Source: Clostridia bacterium
GTDB lineage: Bacteria; Bacillota; Clostridia; Oscillospirales; Acutalibacteraceae
Assembly: GCA_017435865.1 (NCBI GenBank)
Contig: JAFSEF010000119.1
Location: 1 to 36,781, forward strand
Reading direction: 5' to 3'
DNA length: 36,781 bases
Both the position numbers and the translations under genes were made by a program. The notes beneath the pieces were generated by a model. That model did no database searches and was not told the origin of the DNA. It saw only the letters and a list, made by a program, of their open reading frames with translations. Shown here piece by piece: positions 7,071-15,863 of this stretch. The number at the start of each line of letters is the position of its first letter. Position 1 is the stretch's first letter.

Positions 7071-9539
7071 ATGAAATATTGTTATCACTGTATGTCCCCC
7101 AAAGACGGTGCGGTTTGTGCGGCCTGCAACAAAGCAGATCCCGAGTCAGTTCCTGCCCACCGTCTGCAACCGGGTACAATCCTCAACGGTCGTTTCATGA
7201 TCGGCACAGCCCTCGGTGAAGGTGGTTGCGGCATTACCTACATCGGACGGGATACCAATCTTGATATCAAGGTCGCCATAAAGGAATTTTACCCCAACGG
7301 TTTTGCAAACCGCAACAATACCGTTTCCATGGAAGTCACCCACAACACGGAAGAGAAAAAGAACTTTTTTGAAAAAGGCAGAAAAGACTTCCTGAAAGAA
7401 GCACGCATTCTTGCAAAATTCTCGGGAGAAGCCGGCATTGTGGATGTGCGTGACCATTTTGAAGCCAACAACACCGCCTACATTGTCATGGAATACCTCG
7501 AAGGAACGGATCTTCGCGGCTACTTGCGGCAAAAAGGCAAGCTGTCCCCGGAAGAAACCATTGACCTGCTGCTGCCTGTTATCAGATCGCTTGAAAAAAT
7601 CCACAAAGACGGTCTCATTCATCGCGACATCAGCCCCGACAACATCCGCATTGTCGGCGGTATGGTCAAGCTCATTGACTTCGGTGCTGCACGCGACATT
7701 GCCTCTGTCACCAACAAGAACAGCCTTTCGGTCATGCTCAAACCGGGGTATGCCCCGATGGAACAATACAGCCGCAAAGGCAAACAGGGTTCCTGGACAG
7801 ATGTGTATGGTCTTTGTGCTACCATTTACAAATGCATCACAGGTATCACGCCCGAAGATGCCACCGACCGCATTCAGGCAGACGAACTGAAAAAGCCGTC
7901 CGAACTCGGTTGCAACATCACACCTACCTTTGAAAAAGCATTGCTCAAAGGGTTAAGCGTATCTGTCGAAAACCGTATAAAAACCGTATCGGAACTGATG
8001 GATGCGATTGACGGTAAAACAGAAATAAGTGATTTTAATGCGGATGATAAAACCATTTTTATTCCCGAAGATGAAAAAACAATCATAGAAACCGAAAACT
8101 CGAAAACAATTTCAACATACGCTGTTACATCTGTTCCATATGTACATGACACTCCCAATAACAAAAAAAATTCAAAAAAAACATTGCTCACAATAGTTGC
8201 GATTATAGTCTTTTTGATACTGACTGCCAGTGTGTTGCCGTTTATCTTTTCGGAACAAGAAACAATCAGCAATAAACCAAAAACAACCGAACCGATTAGT
8301 GAAAATGATACTGTACTCAATATTTATGTGCCTGATGAAATACTTTCCGAGACAAATGTGCCCATTGCAACAACACAACCCACAACACAACCCACAACAC
8401 AACCCACAACACAACCCGCAACACAACCCGCAACACAACAGGCAACAACTGTCTCTGTTTCCTCTGCAACAACAACCGCTACTACTCCTGTTACTGTTGC
8501 AGAACCTGTCAACACAACCGCTACTACTCCTGTTACTGTTGCAGAACCTGTCAACACAACCGCTACCCCTGTCATTACAACTACAAAACCCGTTACCACA
8601 TCTGCAGCTCCCATTACCACAACCATTCAGAAAGTAACAGTCATTGACTCAGGTTCCTGTGGTACCAATATCCTTTGGCAGCTCGATGATGCAGGATTAC
8701 TGAAAATTTCAGGCAGCGGAACAATGAGCAATTACACGGATGACACTCCTGCACCGTGGTATGATTACAATGAAGCAATAACAGAAGTAACGCTGTCAAG
8801 CGGCATTACCTCCATCGGTGATTATGCATTTTATAACTGTGAAGCAATCCGTTCCGTGGCCATCCCATCCGGTATAATCTCTATTGGTGCCTTTGCTTTT
8901 AATGGTTGCGATGCACTTGCATCCGTTTCCCTGCCGTCAAGCCTAAATAGCATTGACAAACTGGCATTCGGTGGCTGTGACATTCTGAAAAACATCACAA
9001 TTCCCGCAAACGTGTCAACACTCGGTGAGTTTGTTTTCTATAAGTGTTTTGCCTTACAGTCCATCACCGTTGAAGCTGCCAATGCGAACTACAGTTCCAA
9101 AGACGGTGTGCTTTATAACCAATCCCAAACCGTTCTGATTTGCTATCCGGCAGACAAAGCGGACAAAGAATTTGAAATTCCAGCATCTGTGAATACCATT
9201 GAAGATTTTGCGTTCATTTCCTGCAACAATCTGCATGAGCTGACATTTAACAGCAACACCCACATCACAGAAATCGGTGCAAACTCTTTCATGTCCTGTA
9301 TTTCTCTGCAAAAAGTTAAACTTCCGGAAACAGTAACATTCATCGGCGAATCTGCTTTCAACGGTTGTCTGAATATGAATACCATTTATTTGCCGACAAG
9401 TTTAAAAACCATTGACATCAATGTTTTCCTGGGATGTACTTCCCTGAATACGGTCGAATACAGCGGTTCCTCTTACCAATGGCAAAACATTTCCATCGGC
9501 ACAAACAATGATAATCTTATCAATGCCTTCAACAGATAA
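7071..9539 (+). CDS. Membrane Ser/Thr protein kinase with zinc ribbon and extracellular BspA-type LRR domain
   Basis: An 822-residue transmembrane kinase. A zinc ribbon (C4, C7, C16, C19) precedes a Hanks-type kinase domain (about 39-313): glycine loop GEGGCG (50-54), K71 in VAIKEF, HRDISPDN at 184-191, and DFGAAR from D203. The HRD-I-SPDN loop marks a Firmicutes clade of such kinases. Residues 325-340 (DDKTIF, DEKTII) look like autophosphorylation or FHA-binding sites (inference). One membrane helix spans about 370-394. Outside lies a Thr/Pro/Gln stalk with TQPT repeats and two perfect 14-residue TTATTPVTVAEPVN repeats, then a BspA-like LRR_5 domain from about residue 540 with motifs such as ITSIGDYAFYNCEAI. 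This domain probably senses an external ligand. ATG 7071 has GAAGG seven bases upstream. Monocistronic, with its own promoter and terminator. Confidence 0.93.
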   Translation: MKYCYHCMSPKDGAVCAACNKADPESVPAHRLQPGTILNGRFMIGTALGEGGCGITYIGRDTNLDIKVAIKEFYPNGFANRNNTVSMEVTHNTEEKKNFFEKGRKDFLKEARILAKFSGEAGIVDVRDHFEANNTAYIVMEYLEGTDLRGYLRQKGKLSPEETIDLLLPVIRSLEKIHKDGLIHRDISPDNIRIVGGMVKLIDFGAARDIASVTNKNSLSVMLKPGYAPMEQYSRKGKQGSWTDVYGLCATIYKCITGITPEDATDRIQADELKKPSELGCNITPTFEKALLKGLSVSVENRIKTVSELMDAIDGKTEISDFNADDKTIFIPEDEKTIIETENSKTISTYAVTSVPYVHDTPNNKKNSKKTLLTIVAIIVFLILTASVLPFIFSEQETISNKPKTTEPISENDTVLNIYVPDEILSETNVPIATTQPTTQPTTQPTTQPATQPATQQATTVSVSSATTTATTPVTVAEPVNTTATTPVTVAEPVNTTATPVITTTKPVTTSAAPITTTIQKVTVIDSGSCGTNILWQLDDAGLLKISGSGTMSNYTDDTPAPWYDYNEAITEVTLSSGITSIGDYAFYNCEAIRSVAIPSGIISIGAFAFNGCDALASVSLPSSLNSIDKLAFGGCDILKNITIPANVSTLGEFVFYKCFALQSITVEAANANYSSKDGVLYNQSQTVLICYPADKADKEFEIPASVNTIEDFAFISCNNLHELTFNSNTHITEIGANSFMSCISLQKVKLPETVTFIGESAFNGCLNMNTIYLPTSLKTIDINVFLGCTSLNTVEYSGSSYQWQNISIGTNNDNLINAFNR
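8371..8443 (+). repeat. 12-base tandem repeats encoding TQPT units
   Basis: About six 12-base units of the type ACACAACCCACA encode consecutive TQPT/TQPA tetrapeptides in the extracellular stalk of the kinase. Units differ at one or two bases. Confidence 0.85.
8472..8555 (+). repeat. Two perfect 42-base tandem repeats in the kinase stalk
   Basis: Positions 8472-8513 and 8514-8555 are identical and encode TTATTPVTVAEPVN twice; a partial third copy starts at 8556. Identity at the DNA level points to recent duplication by slippage. Length changes keep the frame, so the stalk can vary. Confidence 0.9.
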
Positions 9540-9554
9540 TCCACACCACACAGA

Positions 9555-9590
9555 CGGCTGATCTGCACGAATCGGCCGCCTTTTTGTTTT
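9555..9590 (+). terminator. Terminator after the kinase gene
   Basis: CGGCTGAT (9555-9562) pairs with ATCGGCCG (9571-9578) with one G.U pair, followed by CC and a T-rich run. Confidence 0.85.
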
Positions 9591-9620
9591 ATAGGTTTTT
9601 CACGAAAAAAGGGGGATCAA

Positions 9621-9654
9621 AAAAACTTGTCAGCAGAAATTGCAAAAACTTGTC
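9621..9654. repeat. Short direct repeat upstream of typA
   Basis: AAAAACTTGTC occurs at 9621-9631 and 9644-9654, 23 bases apart, ending eight bases before the proposed typA -35 hexamer. Its role is unknown. Confidence 0.45.
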
Positions 9655-9662
9655 GGTTTCTA

Positions 9663-9691
9663 TTGCTTTTCAGGCGCAATGGTGGTAATAT
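9663..9691 (+). promoter_or_regulatory. Probable typA promoter
   Basis: TTGCTT (9663-9668), 17 bases, TAATAT (9686-9691) preceded by TGG. A weaker match than others in the window. Confidence 0.45.
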
Positions 9692-9737
9692 AAAATGCTG
9701 GTAATAATATTTGAATATTTTAATTGAAGGTGAATAT

Positions 9738-11558
9738 ATGAATCCCATTCAGGATCGCAGAAACATTGCCATCATTGCTCACGTTGACCACGGTAAGACC
9801 ACGCTTGTGGACAAAATGCTGCAGCAGTCGGGTATTTTCCGTGCCAATGAGCAGGTTGCTGACCGCGTGATGGACTCCAATGACCTTGAACGCGAAAGAG
9901 GCATTACCATTTTGTCCAAAAATACATCCGTCATTTTCAACGACACCAAAATCAACATCGTTGACACCCCCGGTCACGCTGATTTCGGCGGCGAAGTCGA
10001 ACGCATCATGATGATGGTTGACGGCGTGTTGCTGCTTGTTGACGCATTTGAAGGCTGCATGCCGCAGACCCGTTTTGTTCTCAGCAAGGCACTGGCACTG
10101 CGTAAAAAACCGCTTGTTGTCATCAACAAAATCGACCGCCCCGGTGCCAGACCCGAAGAGGTCATTGACGAAGTGCTTGACCTGTTCATTGAACTGGGTG
10201 CTGACGAAGATCAGATTGAATTTCCCGTCATTTACGCTTCGGGCAGAGACGGTTATGCAGGCACCACCCCCGACGTGCGTGACGGTGATATGCGTCCTTT
10301 GTTTGAAGCCATTCTTGAAAACATTCCGGCTCCGCAGGGTGACCCCGATGGCCCTCTGCAGCTTTTGTTCTCGTCGCTTGACTACGACGATTATGTCGGC
10401 AGAATCGGTGTCGGCAGAGTGGAAAGAGGTTGCATCAAATACGGTCAGAATGCCGTACTGTGCCACACCGACGGCACAAAGAGCAATGTCAAGGTGTCCC
10501 GTCTGTATGCATTTGACGGTCTGCGCCGTGTCGAGGTCGAAGAAGCTCATGCAGGCGATATCGTATCGGTTTCGGGTATTGAAGGTCTCAACATCGGTGA
10601 AACACTCTGTGCTCCCGACTGCATTGAACCGCTGCCCTTTGTCAAAATTGACGAACCGACCATCTCCATGAATTTCATTGTCAACGACAGTCCCTTTGCA
10701 GGCCGCGAGGGTAAATTCGTCACTTCCCGTAACATCCGTGCAAGACTGTTCAAGGAAGTGGAAACCAACGTCAGTATGCGTGTGGAAGAAACCGAAACCA
10801 CCGATGCTTTCAAGGTCTCGGGCAGAGGTGAACTGCATCTGTCCATCCTCATTGAAACCATGAGAAGACAGGGATATGAGTTCCAGGTTTCCCGTCCGAA
10901 AGTTATCTTCAAAGAAATCGACGGCGTACTGCATGAGCCCATGGAACTGCTTATTGTTGAAGTTCCGCAGGACTATGTCGGTCCCGTTATGGAAAAACTC
11001 GGCTCCCGCAAGGGTGAGCTTGAAAACATGGGTGCCCGCGACGGCGGCACAACCCATCTTGAATTCAAGATCCCTGCAAGAGGTCTGATTGGCTACCGTT
11101 CGGAATTTTTGACCGACACCAACGGTTACGGCATCATGAACAACCTCTTTGCAGGCTACGAACCCTACAAGGGTGATATCCAGATGCGTGAACGCGGCTC
11201 CATCGTTTCGCACGAAACAGGTGAAAGCACCGCTTACGGTCTGTGGAACGCACAGGACAGAGGCAGACTGTTCATCGGTGCAGGTGTGGACGTATACGAA
11301 GGCATGATCGTCGGCGAATGTGCCAAGAACGAAGACCTTGTCTGCAACGTCTGCAAGAAAAAGCAGATGACAAACACCCGTGCATCCGGTTCGGACGAAG
11401 CACTTCGTCTTGTACCGCCCTCCAACCTGAGTCTGGAACAGTGCATGGAATTCATCGGTGACGATGAACTGCTGGAAGTCACCCCCGTTTCACTGCGTCT
11501 GCGTAAACGTGTGCTGTCCAAGGAACTGCGTCTGAAAGCCGAACACAGAAAGAAATAA
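9738..11558 (+). CDS. typA: Translational GTPase TypA/BipA
   Basis: A 606-residue ribosome-associated GTPase of the EF-G class, used in ribosome assembly and growth under stress. The GTPase domain begins [20 protein letters not shown]. Motifs are G1 [10 protein letters not shown]2 RERGITI, G3 [12 protein letters not shown]4 NKIDRP and G5 SGRDG. EF-G-like domains II, III and V follow, with the TypA-specific C-terminal domain ([27 protein letters not shown]). Length is normal. ATG 9738 has GAAGGTG six bases upstream; the open frame from 9711 adds residues not found in the family. zapA follows after 57 bases with no terminator, so the two may be cotranscribed. Confidence 0.97.
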   Translation: MNPIQDRRNIAIIAHVDHGKTTLVDKMLQQSGIFRANEQVADRVMDSNDLERERGITILSKNTSVIFNDTKINIVDTPGHADFGGEVERIMMMVDGVLLLVDAFEGCMPQTRFVLSKALALRKKPLVVINKIDRPGARPEEVIDEVLDLFIELGADEDQIEFPVIYASGRDGYAGTTPDVRDGDMRPLFEAILENIPAPQGDPDGPLQLLFSSLDYDDYVGRIGVGRVERGCIKYGQNAVLCHTDGTKSNVKVSRLYAFDGLRRVEVEEAHAGDIVSVSGIEGLNIGETLCAPDCIEPLPFVKIDEPTISMNFIVNDSPFAGREGKFVTSRNIRARLFKEVETNVSMRVEETETTDAFKVSGRGELHLSILIETMRRQGYEFQVSRPKVIFKEIDGVLHEPMELLIVEVPQDYVGPVMEKLGSRKGELENMGARDGGTTHLEFKIPARGLIGYRSEFLTDTNGYGIMNNLFAGYEPYKGDIQMRERGSIVSHETGESTAYGLWNAQDRGRLFIGAGVDVYEGMIVGECAKNEDLVCNVCKKKQMTNTRASGSDEALRLVPPSNLSLEQCMEFIGDDELLEVTPVSLRLRKRVLSKELRLKAEHRKK

Positions 11559-11615
11559 ATCGGCACACAAATTATTTCAAATGCAACTTGCTGCTGCATT
11601 GCAAGAGGTGTAATG

Positions 11616-11993
11616 ATGGAAACAAAAAGCACTTTAAAAATAACCGTCGGCGGTCAGAACTACACCATCGTAGCCGCCGGACGTACAAACGAAGCCAAAG
11701 CTGCGTCCTCCGAGCTTGACAAAAAGGTCAGCCGCATCCTCAAAAGCAATCCGTCCTGCACTTACACACAGGCGGTTGTTCTGGCTGCTTTGGATTTCGC
11801 CGACACTTCAAGGCAGGCCATCGACGAAGTCGAAAAACTGCGCAGTGAAATCCGTGCTTATCTGGAAGATTCCGCCAAGGCAAAAACCGAACGCGACAAG
11901 GCACTGCGTGAACTTGAACGACTGAAAGCAAAGGTCAACAAGGCACAACGCGACGACACCACCGGCAACCTCTGGAGCAGCACAGAGTTCTGA
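11616..11993 (+). CDS. zapA: Cell division protein ZapA
   Basis: A 125-residue cytoplasmic protein that promotes FtsZ bundling at the division ring. The N-terminal part (TLKITVGGQNYTIVA; EAKAASSELDKKVSRIL) matches the ZapA fold, followed by the helix AVVLAALDFADTSRQAIDEV and a long charged coiled coil (about 70-112) that forms the tetramer. ATG 11613 and ATG 11616 are adjacent; AGAGG at 11604-11608 is better spaced (seven bases) to 11616. A strong terminator follows. Confidence 0.88.
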   Translation: METKSTLKITVGGQNYTIVAAGRTNEAKAASSELDKKVSRILKSNPSCTYTQAVVLAALDFADTSRQAIDEVEKLRSEIRAYLEDSAKAKTERDKALRELERLKAKVNKAQRDDTTGNLWSSTEF

Positions 11994-12013
11994 TTGAAAC
12001 CACAATAAACATC

Positions 12014-12056
12014 AAAACACGGTTGTAAGGAACCCCTTTCAACCGTGTTTTTTTTG
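12014..12056 (+). terminator. Terminator after zapA
   Basis: AAAACACGGTTG (12014-12025) pairs perfectly with CAACCGTGTTTT (12040-12051), with an inner AAGG/CCTT stem and a run of eight T. Its symmetric A-run may also serve the convergent minus-strand gene. Confidence 0.92.
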
Positions 12057-12086
12057 TAATAAATTATTTTAATTGTTGAACAATGA

Positions 12087-12635
12087 TTATTCGGTTTCGG
12101 AATCCGTTGGTTCGACCACTGTTTTTGTTTTGAACACAAACAACTCATTCGCGAGCAAAATGGCAGGCAGTGTAAACCAGAGTACAGCTATCACCGCACG
12201 CATCGGCAGAATCGGCAAAATATTCAAAACTGAGGTTGTCAGAATATCGGAAAAATATTCCTGCGGCTGGGTAAAGACGTATGCAATCTGCCCTGCTATA
12301 TAAAGAACAACCTGCAGCACATACAAAATGCCGGGCAGATGGCGGATTTTCATAAGTTTTTCTTTTTTTGTACCGAGTTTTTCGATCAGTGCACTGCACA
12401 CAATAACAGCAAGAATGATGTATGCGACAGAGGAGATGAGCATCACAGCAAGATTAATCAGACCGGTCACCACCGTTCCCTGCATATTGGGCACTTCAGC
12501 GGAAGCGAATGAACCAAGTACATACTGAACAAGACCTGTAATGGCATAGATGGCATTTTTGATTCCCGTTGCAGCCTGTAAAAACAGGTATGCAATAAAT
12601 GCTGCTGAAAAGATTTTTGCAGTTTTTGCTTTCAT
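12087..12635 (-). CDS. Four-helix membrane protein of unknown function
   Basis: A 182-residue integral membrane protein that I do not recognise. Hydrophobic stretches at roughly 10-30, 55-83, 100-120 and 135-165 suggest four membrane helices, with a charged cytoplasmic loop LGTKKEKLMKIRHLPG near 88-103 and an acidic C-terminal tail EPTDSETE. ATG 12635 has AAGGAG eight bases upstream. It faces zapA convergently and lies downstream of, and on the same strand as, the small XRE regulator, separated by 193 bases. Confidence 0.75.
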   Translation of the reverse strand: MKAKTAKIFSAAFIAYLFLQAATGIKNAIYAITGLVQYVLGSFASAEVPNMQGTVVTGLINLAVMLISSVAYIILAVIVCSALIEKLGTKKEKLMKIRHLPGILYVLQVVLYIAGQIAYVFTQPQEYFSDILTTSVLNILPILPMRAVIAVLWFTLPAILLANELFVFKTKTVVEPTDSETE

Positions 12636-12828
12636 AATAAATCTCCTTTTTTTGTTACGGTATACTTTTTGTTTCCGTTAGCTGCATTTTAACATAAGTT
12701 GCAAAAAGAGTAAAGAACAAAAAATGCAAAAAACAGACACATTTTTCGCAAAAAGTGCAAAATAAAAAAGGAGCTGCTCAGGCGGGCTTCACGCAAATCG
12801 GTGTTTCAGTGTGCCCCTTTGTGTATAT

Positions 12829-13071
12829 TCAGTTTTCAAGACCGTCAAAAAAGTCATCATAAGTACAATTATATAATTTTTTCAACTGCACCAGCACACT
12901 CGCACGAATGTTCAGTTCACCTGCTTCATATTTTGCGTAGGTCGTTCTGCCAATGTCACAGCCTTGCAATTGCAGCTGTGCACAGAGCTTTTCCTGCGAC
13001 AATCCTGCTTTTTTGCGAAGCCTTTTCAGATTATCTCCCATATTCAGATCGCGTCTGATTTTCTGTTCCAT
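12829..13071 (-). CDS. Small XRE-family transcriptional regulator
   Basis: An 80-residue protein consisting almost only of one helix-turn-helix: MGDNLKRLRKKAGLSQEKL, then CDIGRTTYAKYEAGELNIRASVLVQLKKLYNCTYDDFF. This matches the Cro/CI-type HTH of small Firmicutes regulators. ATG 13071 is chosen for AAAGGA nine bases upstream; the open frame to 13155 lacks a site and family similarity. Dyads in the upstream DNA (13092-13108, 13146-13165) are candidate autoregulatory operators. Target genes are unknown. Confidence 0.85.
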   Translation of the reverse strand: MEQKIRRDLNMGDNLKRLRKKAGLSQEKLCAQLQLQGCDIGRTTYAKYEAGELNIRASVLVQLKKLYNCTYDDFFDGLEN

Positions 13072-13091
13072 GCAAATGCATCCTTTCAAAA

Positions 13092-13165
13092 TTGACCTGT
13101 ATTGGTTACAACTGCATATATTTTGTGCTATACTTGAACAAAATATTGACCGCAATACTGGTCAA
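13092..13165. promoter_or_regulatory. Candidate operators of the XRE gene
   Basis: TTGACCGCAATACTGGTCAA (13146-13165) is a dyad with 6-base arms. A related half-conserved site, TTGACCTGTATTGGTTA, lies at 13092-13108 just upstream of the regulator start. TTACAA (13106) and TATACT (13129) with 17 bases also form a plus-strand promoter-like pair between them. Confidence 0.5.
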
Positions 13166-13284
13166 AAAAAAACGGGGGTTTTCATTTTTTCAGACATCAG
13201 GATTCACCACGCACAATTCTTCCCGAACTTGAAAAGACCATTGAATATTTAATTGCGGAAAAAACAGTCATTGAGCTTGCATAA
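13150..13284 (+). pseudogene. Possible 3' remnant of a protein-coding gene
   Basis: A plus-strand frame without a start codon reads QDSPRTILPELEKTIEYLIA and ends in a TAA at 13282. The composition looks like real coding sequence, but it is short, has no start and the upstream dyad intrudes. It could be the decayed end of a gene lost next to the regulator, or chance. Confidence 0.25.
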
Positions 13285-13293
13285 TTATTGCAT

Positions 13294-13323
13294 TCAAAAA
13301 GCCGCCCTCGTGTGAGGACGGCT
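13294..13323 (-). terminator. Terminator of the malate operon
   Basis: AGCCGCCCTC (13300-13309) faces GAGGACGGCT (13314-13323). The mismatch becomes G.U on the minus strand, and the A-run before 13300 gives the U-run there. Confidence 0.88.
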
Positions 13324-13337
13324 CATTTTTATAAACT

Positions 13338-14507
13338 TCAGATGCGGGCGACGCCTGTATCTCTTGCTGCCTTTGCAACGGCGGCTGCGACGGTGGGACC
13401 GACGCGTTCGTCGAATGCATGGGGGATGATATAATCGGCAGTGAGTTCTTCGTCGGAAACAAGGCCTGCAAGTGCAAGAGCTGCAGCAACCTTCATTTCT
13501 TCATTGATTTCAGATGCACGTACATCCAAAGCACCTCTGAAGATGCCGGGGAATGCAAGAACATTGTTGATCTGGTTCGGGAAGTCGCTTCTGCCGGTAC
13601 CGACAACAGCTGCGCCTGCTTCTTTTGCAAGGTCGGGCATGATTTCGGGAACGGGGTTAGCCATGGCAAGTACAATAGCATCCTTGTTCATGGACTTGAT
13701 CATATCCTGGGTGACAACGCCTGCTGCGGAAACGCCGACGAAAATATCGGTGCCCTTCATGGCATCGGCAAGAGTGCCCTTGCGGTGTTCATTGTTGGTG
13801 AAGTCAGCAATCATCTGCTTGCCGGGAGCGAGGTCATCACCGTCACAGATAATGCCCTTGCGGTCGCAGACAAAAATGTCCTTGACACCGAACTTCTTGA
13901 GCAGCTTTGCGATTGCAACACCTGCAGCACCTGCGCCGGAGAATGCGACGGTGCAATCTTCAAACTTCTTGCCGACGAGCTTGAGCGCGTTGACAAGTGC
14001 ACCTGCACAGATGATGGCAGTACCGTGCTGGTCATCGTGGAAGATCGGAATATCGGTGCAGGCTTTCAGCTTTTCTTCGATTTCGAAGCAGCGGGGAGCC
14101 GAAATGTCTTCGAGGTTGATGCCGCCGAAGGAACCGGAAATGAGCTGGCAGGTACGGACGATTTCGTCAACATCCTTGCTCTTGATGCAAAGCGGGAAGG
14201 CGTCAACACCGCCGAATTCCTTGAACAGAACGCATTTGCCTTCCATAACGGGCATACCGGCTTCGGGACCAATGTCACCGAGACCGAGAACTGCTGTACC
14301 GTCGGTGATAACTGCGACCATGTTCCATCTTCTGGTCAGGTCATAGCTCTTGTTGATATCTTTCTGAATTTCAAGGCAGGGCTGTGCAACACCGGGTGTG
14401 TATGCAAGGGAGAGCTTTTCTTTGTCGTCAACCTTTGCACGTGCAACAACTTCTAATTTGCCTTTCCATTCGGCATGCTTTTTGAGTGATTCGGTCAAAT
14501 AATCCAT
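13338..14507 (-). CDS. Malic enzyme (NAD(P)-dependent malate decarboxylase)
   Basis: A 389-residue cytoplasmic enzyme that converts malate to pyruvate and CO2 with reduction of NAD(P). Key residues are visible: catalytic Y36 in AYTPGVAQP, K91 in GKCVLF, metal ligands E133-D134 in NLEDI and D158 in HDDQHGTA, and a Rossmann motif GAGAAG (191-196). It is the short bacterial form without a phosphotransacetylase extension. GAGAGG lies about eight bases before ATG 14507. It is 14 bases downstream of the Ldh_2-type dehydrogenase gene, so the two form an operon acting on malate. Confidence 0.95.
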   Translation of the reverse strand: MDYLTESLKKHAEWKGKLEVVARAKVDDKEKLSLAYTPGVAQPCLEIQKDINKSYDLTRRWNMVAVITDGTAVLGLGDIGPEAGMPVMEGKCVLFKEFGGVDAFPLCIKSKDVDEIVRTCQLISGSFGGINLEDISAPRCFEIEEKLKACTDIPIFHDDQHGTAIICAGALVNALKLVGKKFEDCTVAFSGAGAAGVAIAKLLKKFGVKDIFVCDRKGIICDGDDLAPGKQMIADFTNNEHRKGTLADAMKGTDIFVGVSAAGVVTQDMIKSMNKDAIVLAMANPVPEIMPDLAKEAGAAVVGTGRSDFPNQINNVLAFPGIFRGALDVRASEINEEMKVAAALALAGLVSDEELTADYIIPHAFDERVGPTVAAAVAKAARDTGVARI

Positions 14508-14521
14508 TTTTATTACCTCTC

Positions 14522-15634
14522 TTACTTTTCCCAGGGGAATACATACTTGGTAAGACCAAGATCGTCACGGACTTTGCAGATTTCAGCCTGCACGGATTCG
14601 TTGATGGGCACACCGGAATCTTTTCTGGAAAGCCAGATATCCCATTCCTTTTCGCCTGCGGAGTAGATTCTGTCCTGACCGGGAGCTTTCTTGGAAGCAC
14701 GGACACTGCGGATGATTTCGCCTGCTTTTGCACGGGTAAGCTCTTCACCGAGGAAGTGGCCGGTGTCGATGGCAATGAAGAAGTGACCAAGGTGATAGGG
14801 AACCTTTTCGCCGTTTTCACCCTTGCCGTCAAGAGCCTTACCGTAGTTACCGTCCTGCAGAATTGCGGAAAGCATTTCAACGACCATTGCGTAACCGTAG
14901 CCCTTGTAGCCGCCGAGAGCTTCGCCAATACCGCCGAGAGTGGTCAGAGCTGCCGTGCCGTTGCGGATCTGCTTGAGAGCTGCACCTGCATCGCCGGAGA
15001 TTTCTTCACCGTCAAGACCGATGATGGTGCCGGGATGAACGTCTTCGCCGATTCTTTCGTAATATTCAACCTTACCGTTCTGGGTAATGGAAGTTGCACA
15101 GTCAATAACGAAATCGAAATCTTCGTCAGTGGGGATGCCGATGGTCAGCGGGTTGGTACCGAACATACCTTCAACACCGAAGGTGGGAGCAACGGACGGA
15201 CGGGCATTGGTGCCGGTGATGCCGATGCAGCCGGCTTTTGCAGCCATGGATGCGTAGTAACCTGCAATGCCGTAGTGGGTGGAGTTGCGGACTGCAACCA
15301 TACCCATGCCGTAGGTCTTTGCCTTTTCGATTGCCATGCTCATGGCCTTGTAGCCGATGACCTGACCCATACCGTCGTGACCGTCCACAACTGCGGTACA
15401 GGGAGTTTCACGGATGATTTCAAAATTGGTAACGGGCTGCTGAATGCCGTCATTGATGCGGTCAATATAAACAGGTTTAAAACGGTTTACACCGTGGGAT
15501 TCAATGCCTCTGCGGTCGGATTCAAGAAGAACGTCGGCAACAATCGCAGCGTCTTCAGCAGGAACACCGACACCTTTGAAAGCATCGATAACAAAATCGT
15601 TAATGGTTTTCCAATCAACAATTACTTTGGGCAT
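14522..15634 (-). CDS. Ldh_2 family malate/L-lactate dehydrogenase
   Basis: A 370-residue NAD(P)-dependent 2-hydroxyacid dehydrogenase of the Ldh_2 family, unrelated to Rossmann lactate dehydrogenases. Visible motifs are DRRGIESHGVNR with catalytic H47, AVRNSTHYGIAGYYA, TGTNARPSVAPTFG, FGTNPLTIGIP and a KGYGYAMVVEMLSA block. Family members oxidise malate, lactate, sulfolactate or ureidoglycolate. The neighbouring malic enzyme makes malate the likely substrate (inference). Start ATG 15634 has a perfect GGAGGT seven bases upstream. First gene of a two-gene operon with its own promoter. Confidence 0.92.
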   Translation of the reverse strand: MPKVIVDWKTINDFVIDAFKGVGVPAEDAAIVADVLLESDRRGIESHGVNRFKPVYIDRINDGIQQPVTNFEIIRETPCTAVVDGHDGMGQVIGYKAMSMAIEKAKTYGMGMVAVRNSTHYGIAGYYASMAAKAGCIGITGTNARPSVAPTFGVEGMFGTNPLTIGIPTDEDFDFVIDCATSITQNGKVEYYERIGEDVHPGTIIGLDGEEISGDAGAALKQIRNGTAALTTLGGIGEALGGYKGYGYAMVVEMLSAILQDGNYGKALDGKGENGEKVPYHLGHFFIAIDTGHFLGEELTRAKAGEIIRSVRASKKAPGQDRIYSAGEKEWDIWLSRKDSGVPINESVQAEICKVRDDLGLTKYVFPWEK

Positions 15635-15675
15635 AAGAAAGACCTCCGTTTTTTATTCCATTTTTATGCAATTGT

Positions 15676-15704
15676 AGTATAACACCAAAACATTGGTTTC
15701 GCAA
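15676..15704 (-). promoter_or_regulatory. Malate operon promoter with a palindrome in the spacer
   Basis: On the minus strand TTGCGA (15704-15699), 17 bases, TATACT (15681-15676). The spacer contains ACCAAAACATTGGT (15684-15697), a dyad with 5-base arms that could be an operator. Confidence 0.75.
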
Positions 15705-15745
15705 TAGTGATTTTGTCTTTTTTTTAACACATTTTATGCAGGCCG

Positions 15746-15774
15746 TTGCACATTGAGAAAAATGATGGTATAAT
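15746..15774 (+). promoter_or_regulatory. EEP-nhaC promoter
   Basis: TTGCAC (15746-15751), 17 bases, TATAAT (15769-15774). The leader to ATG 15864 is about 80 bases and holds only a weak CTGC/GCAG hairpin. Confidence 0.85.
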
Positions 15775-15863
15775 GCCTGTTGCAGGTTGTGCACGTCTGC
15801 ATCCGCAGAAAAAAAGACAGATGTAAAAATATAAAAAATATCAAATAAAAAGGGAATGAGAAA

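Noticed and set aside
8371-8555. CRISPR-like repeat array
   Set aside because: The repeats are contiguous, in frame and coding for a Thr/Pro stalk; there are no unique spacers.
6555-9539. RiPP precursor and kinase as one biosynthetic operon
   Set aside because: A strong terminator and a separate promoter lie between them, and the kinase resembles a sensor, not a lanthipeptide synthetase.
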